From assembly GCA_026992695.1 (NCBI GenBank), contig JALWYP010000141.1:1-7298 (forward strand): a DNA stretch of 7,298 bases. The letters are read 5' to 3'. This stretch comes from Flavobacteriaceae bacterium (GTDB lineage Bacteria; Bacteroidota; Bacteroidia; Flavobacteriales; Flavobacteriaceae). Both the position numbers and the translations under genes were made by a program. Numbering within the stretch: the stretch's first letter is position 1; the number at the start of each line of letters is the position of its first letter. Under the pieces are notes generated by a model. That model was given only the letters and a program-made list of their open reading frames with translations. It was not told where the DNA came from and made no database searches. Positions 5,325-7,298 of this stretch are shown here, piece by piece.

Positions 5325-7274
5325 CTATATTTTTATAAGTTTTTTTACAATTGCCTCTCTATTTTTAGAAATAATTTTCACAAAATATACGCCAGTCGGA
5401 AGCATTGAAATATCTATCTTATTGTTTAAACTTTCTTGTAAAACTTGTCCGATTTGATTGTAGATAACAGCTTTATCTAAAATTTGGTTATTTAAACTAA
5501 TGGAGAAAAAATCTGAAGTTGGATTGGGATGAATCGTTACGTTAAAATAATTAGCAAGGTCATTTATCGCCAATGTTGTTTCATTTCTGGGTCCGAAATG
5601 AGGTAAATCATTACCATATTCATAAGCTCCCATATCCGGTGCATCACCCAAGTAGTTGTCGTTAATGTTAGGTAATGTAATACCGGCATCAACAGCATCA
5701 CAATCTGGGTTTAATGTCATAAATTGAAAAGGTATTGATGCGGGTGGCGGGTTAGGTACATTAAACGTTTCAAAACAGGTATTACGGTCTATCCTTATTG
5801 CGTTCATTTCGTGTCCTGTGAGTGTTTGAAATTCTTCTATGTTTTCGAGTCTTATATTATATCCCCATTTAAACGCATAGATAAAATTTCCCCAATCAAA
5901 GCCGTCATAATCAAAACCTGATCTCCAATTCATTGTGCCGTCAACACCATTTTCCCATATATAACGATCTTGAACAGAAATCCAGAGATTGTTTTTTATT
6001 TCCATACTTCTTAAAAAATGAGAGCCGTAGCCTACCGGTCCGCTCCAAGCAACCAATGTGTTGTGTGCCAGTAATACTCTGTCTGTTCGATCTCTTAGCT
6101 TTAAAGCATCTTCGCCGGGAGCGGCAACTTGATTATAAAGTATGTACCAAGGTGCGCCATTCATAGGTTGAAAGCTAATACCGTTATTAAAGGTGTTTGA
6201 AATACGGTTTCTCCATATACGGATATTATTATGCCCGTAATCACCCTCTATGCCATCGTCTGTGGTGTCAAATATTTCATTACCATAAATATCAACGTTT
6301 TTATGCGGATAAGAAATAGCGTCGCCTACTCTTGAGATGCTATTGTGAGCTATGGTGTGTCCAGATGTGTACCATAGTTCTATCCCTTCACCTGATAAGT
6401 TAGAGCCATTATTCGGGTCATTTGCTCCGACAATAGTATTATCTGCAATATACCAGTTTTCACCACCATCATTCAAATAGATACAAATCTCACAATTTTC
6501 AAAATAGTTGTATGTAAATACGATGCCAATGGGTCCAGGAGGAGATGTTCTAACTCCGTAGGTGTTATTTGTTGTATTGTATATAAAGTTTAAGCCGTCA
6601 AACCAAATATAATCGGCTTCAATTCTAATTTGATTAAAAATCACATCTCCATCTCCAGCCGATTTCCAGACGATATGATTGTTTTCTTCTCCCGATTTTG
6701 TAAAATAAACTTGTCCGTTTGTGCCGTAATCCCCTTCGTGTAATAAGAAAATATCTCCTGCTTGTGCTATGTTTTGTGCGCTATTAATTCCTTGAAAAGG
6801 ATTGCTTACAGAGCCGTCTCCCCCATCATTTCCGGGAATTACATGATAGGTGTTTCCATTTTGAGGAAGTTGCGGGATGGGTTTTGTCGAGATTATTTCG
6901 GTACGAGTTTCAGCACCTCCATCCGGGTCTGAAAAAGTAAGCCTTACCTCATATTGGGTGTTTTCATCAAGAAATAAAATACTTCCTGAGAGCATATCAT
7001 ATACTTCAAAGTCTACTCTGTAAAGCGGTAATGCGTCTAACCAAGTGGAGCTACCGTTTATTCGGTATTGTACCAAACATTGTGCGTTATGATTTGTGTC
7101 TCCGATGATATTCCATTCAAAACCGATAGATTTTATAGTAGAATAAGCTTCAAAGGTTCCAGTTGTAGTTTGTCCGAAAGAAAATAATGGTAGAAAGAAA
7201 ATAATTGTTAAGAAATCACTTTTTCTTATACCAAAAAATTTGAGAGATTGGTATTTTACACCTAATATCTTCAT
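5325..7274 (-). CDS. Secreted beta-helix protein with FN3-like domain and T9SS sorting domain (operon gene 1)
   Basis: This 649-residue protein is the first gene of the operon. The start ATG (7274) is supported by an in-frame TAA at 7292-7290 and no intervening start. Residues 1-34 are a signal peptide with a long basic n-region and the hydrophobic core FLTIIFFLPLFSFG before QTTT. Residues about 40-130 form a fibronectin-type-III-like domain (FEAYSTIKSIGFEW, LPLYRVDFEVYDM, TQYEVRLTFSDPDGG). A linker ending YHVIPGNDGGDGS leads into a beta-helix at about 145-430, with DGIEGDYGHNNIRIWRNRIS (340-359), GISFQPMNGAPWYILYNQV (365-383) and GEDALKLRDRTDRVLLAHNT (387-406). Lys392, Arg394 and Arg396 are candidate functional residues. 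PDMGAYEY (546-553) closes this part, and the T9SS sorting domain spans 580-649 (HPNPTSDFF, YNQIGQVLQ, LPTGVYFVKI). The product is exported to the surface or medium. A polysaccharide substrate is inferred from fold and architecture, not shown. Confidence 0.9.
   Translation of the reverse strand: MKILGVKYQSLKFFGIRKSDFLTIIFFLPLFSFGQTTTGTFEAYSTIKSIGFEWNIIGDTNHNAQCLVQYRINGSSTWLDALPLYRVDFEVYDMLSGSILFLDENTQYEVRLTFSDPDGGAETRTEIISTKPIPQLPQNGNTYHVIPGNDGGDGSVSNPFQGINSAQNIAQAGDIFLLHEGDYGTNGQVYFTKSGEENNHIVWKSAGDGDVIFNQIRIEADYIWFDGLNFIYNTTNNTYGVRTSPPGPIGIVFTYNYFENCEICIYLNDGGENWYIADNTIVGANDPNNGSNLSGEGIELWYTSGHTIAHNSISRVGDAISYPHKNVDIYGNEIFDTTDDGIEGDYGHNNIRIWRNRISNTFNNGISFQPMNGAPWYILYNQVAAPGEDALKLRDRTDRVLLAHNTLVAWSGPVGYGSHFLRSMEIKNNLWISVQDRYIWENGVDGTMNWRSGFDYDGFDWGNFIYAFKWGYNIRLENIEEFQTLTGHEMNAIRIDRNTCFETFNVPNPPPASIPFQFMTLNPDCDAVDAGITLPNINDNYLGDAPDMGAYEYGNDLPHFGPRNETTLAINDLANYFNVTIHPNPTSDFFSISLNNQILDKAVIYNQIGQVLQESLNNKIDISMLPTGVYFVKIISKNREAIVKKLIKI
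5368..5533 (-). repeat. Sorting-domain DNA repeat, copy in operon gene 1
   Basis: This is the partner of 3492-3657, offset by exactly 1876 bases with no gaps. The flanking coding DNA toward the beta-helix domain shows no resemblance between the two genes, so the repeat covers the secretion signal alone. It is in direct orientation, a substrate for recombination that would fuse gene 1's beta-helix to gene 2's tail and delete most of gene 2. Confidence 0.9.
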
Positions 7275-7298
7275 AATAGACTTTTTTATTTATATCAT

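Noticed and set aside
5933..6166. Plus-strand open frame of 77 codons
   Set aside because: It is antisense to the helix domain of the 649-residue protein, with no homology or expression signal.
1765..7274. CRISPR array, tandem repeat array or insertion sequence within the operon
   Set aside because: No regularly spaced direct repeats, terminal inverted repeats or transposase were found. The only sizeable DNA repeat is the sorting-domain pair, and helix rungs repeat at protein level only.
7275..7298. Promoter of the beta-helix operon at the right edge
   Set aside because: Only 24 bases are available upstream of the first start codon, and they contain no TAnnTTTG box. The promoter must lie outside the window.

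Overview
The window comes from an AT-rich member of the Bacteroidota, most likely class Flavobacteriia. Three things point there. Three secreted proteins end in the type IX secretion (T9SS, Por) sorting domain, which is confined to this phylum. A partial gene encodes an outer-membrane porin of the flavobacterial putative-porin type. Start codons lack Shine-Dalgarno sequences, and a Bacteroidota-style promoter (TAnnTTTG) precedes the porin. All supported genes lie on the minus strand, so transcription runs from high to low coordinates.

Layout in the direction of transcription: positions 7274 to 1765 hold a tight three-gene operon, with gaps of 7 and 43 bases. It encodes three different right-handed parallel beta-helix proteins of 649, 622 and 546 residues. 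Each has a signal peptide and a C-terminal T9SS sorting domain. The first also carries an N-terminal fibronectin-type-III-like domain. The operon's promoter lies beyond the right edge. A 303-base gap (1462-1764) follows, with hairpins including a likely terminator. Next comes a MOSC-domain protein (1461-916), which appears to start with TTG. A 159-base leader region then carries a promoter and palindromes, followed by the 5' part of a porin gene (756 to the left edge), which is cut off by the window.

The operon probably exports a set of cooperating extracellular or surface-bound carbohydrate-active beta-helix proteins, such as polysaccharide lyases or epimerases. The fold and secretion route are well supported. 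Substrate and catalysis are inferred only. No SusC/SusD pair, sulfatase, regulator or other polysaccharide-utilisation gene is visible here. The MOSC and porin genes look like separate housekeeping units with no evident link to the operon.

The most notable signal is that two of the three beta-helix proteins carry nearly identical DNA for the sorting domain (about 94% over 166 bases), while the rest of the two genes is unrelated at DNA level. The boundary falls at the first motif of the sorting domain. This looks like a recently copied or gene-converted secretion tag. The left 110 bases hold dense nested inverted repeats inside the porin reading frame. They may be real or may be an assembly-edge artefact.
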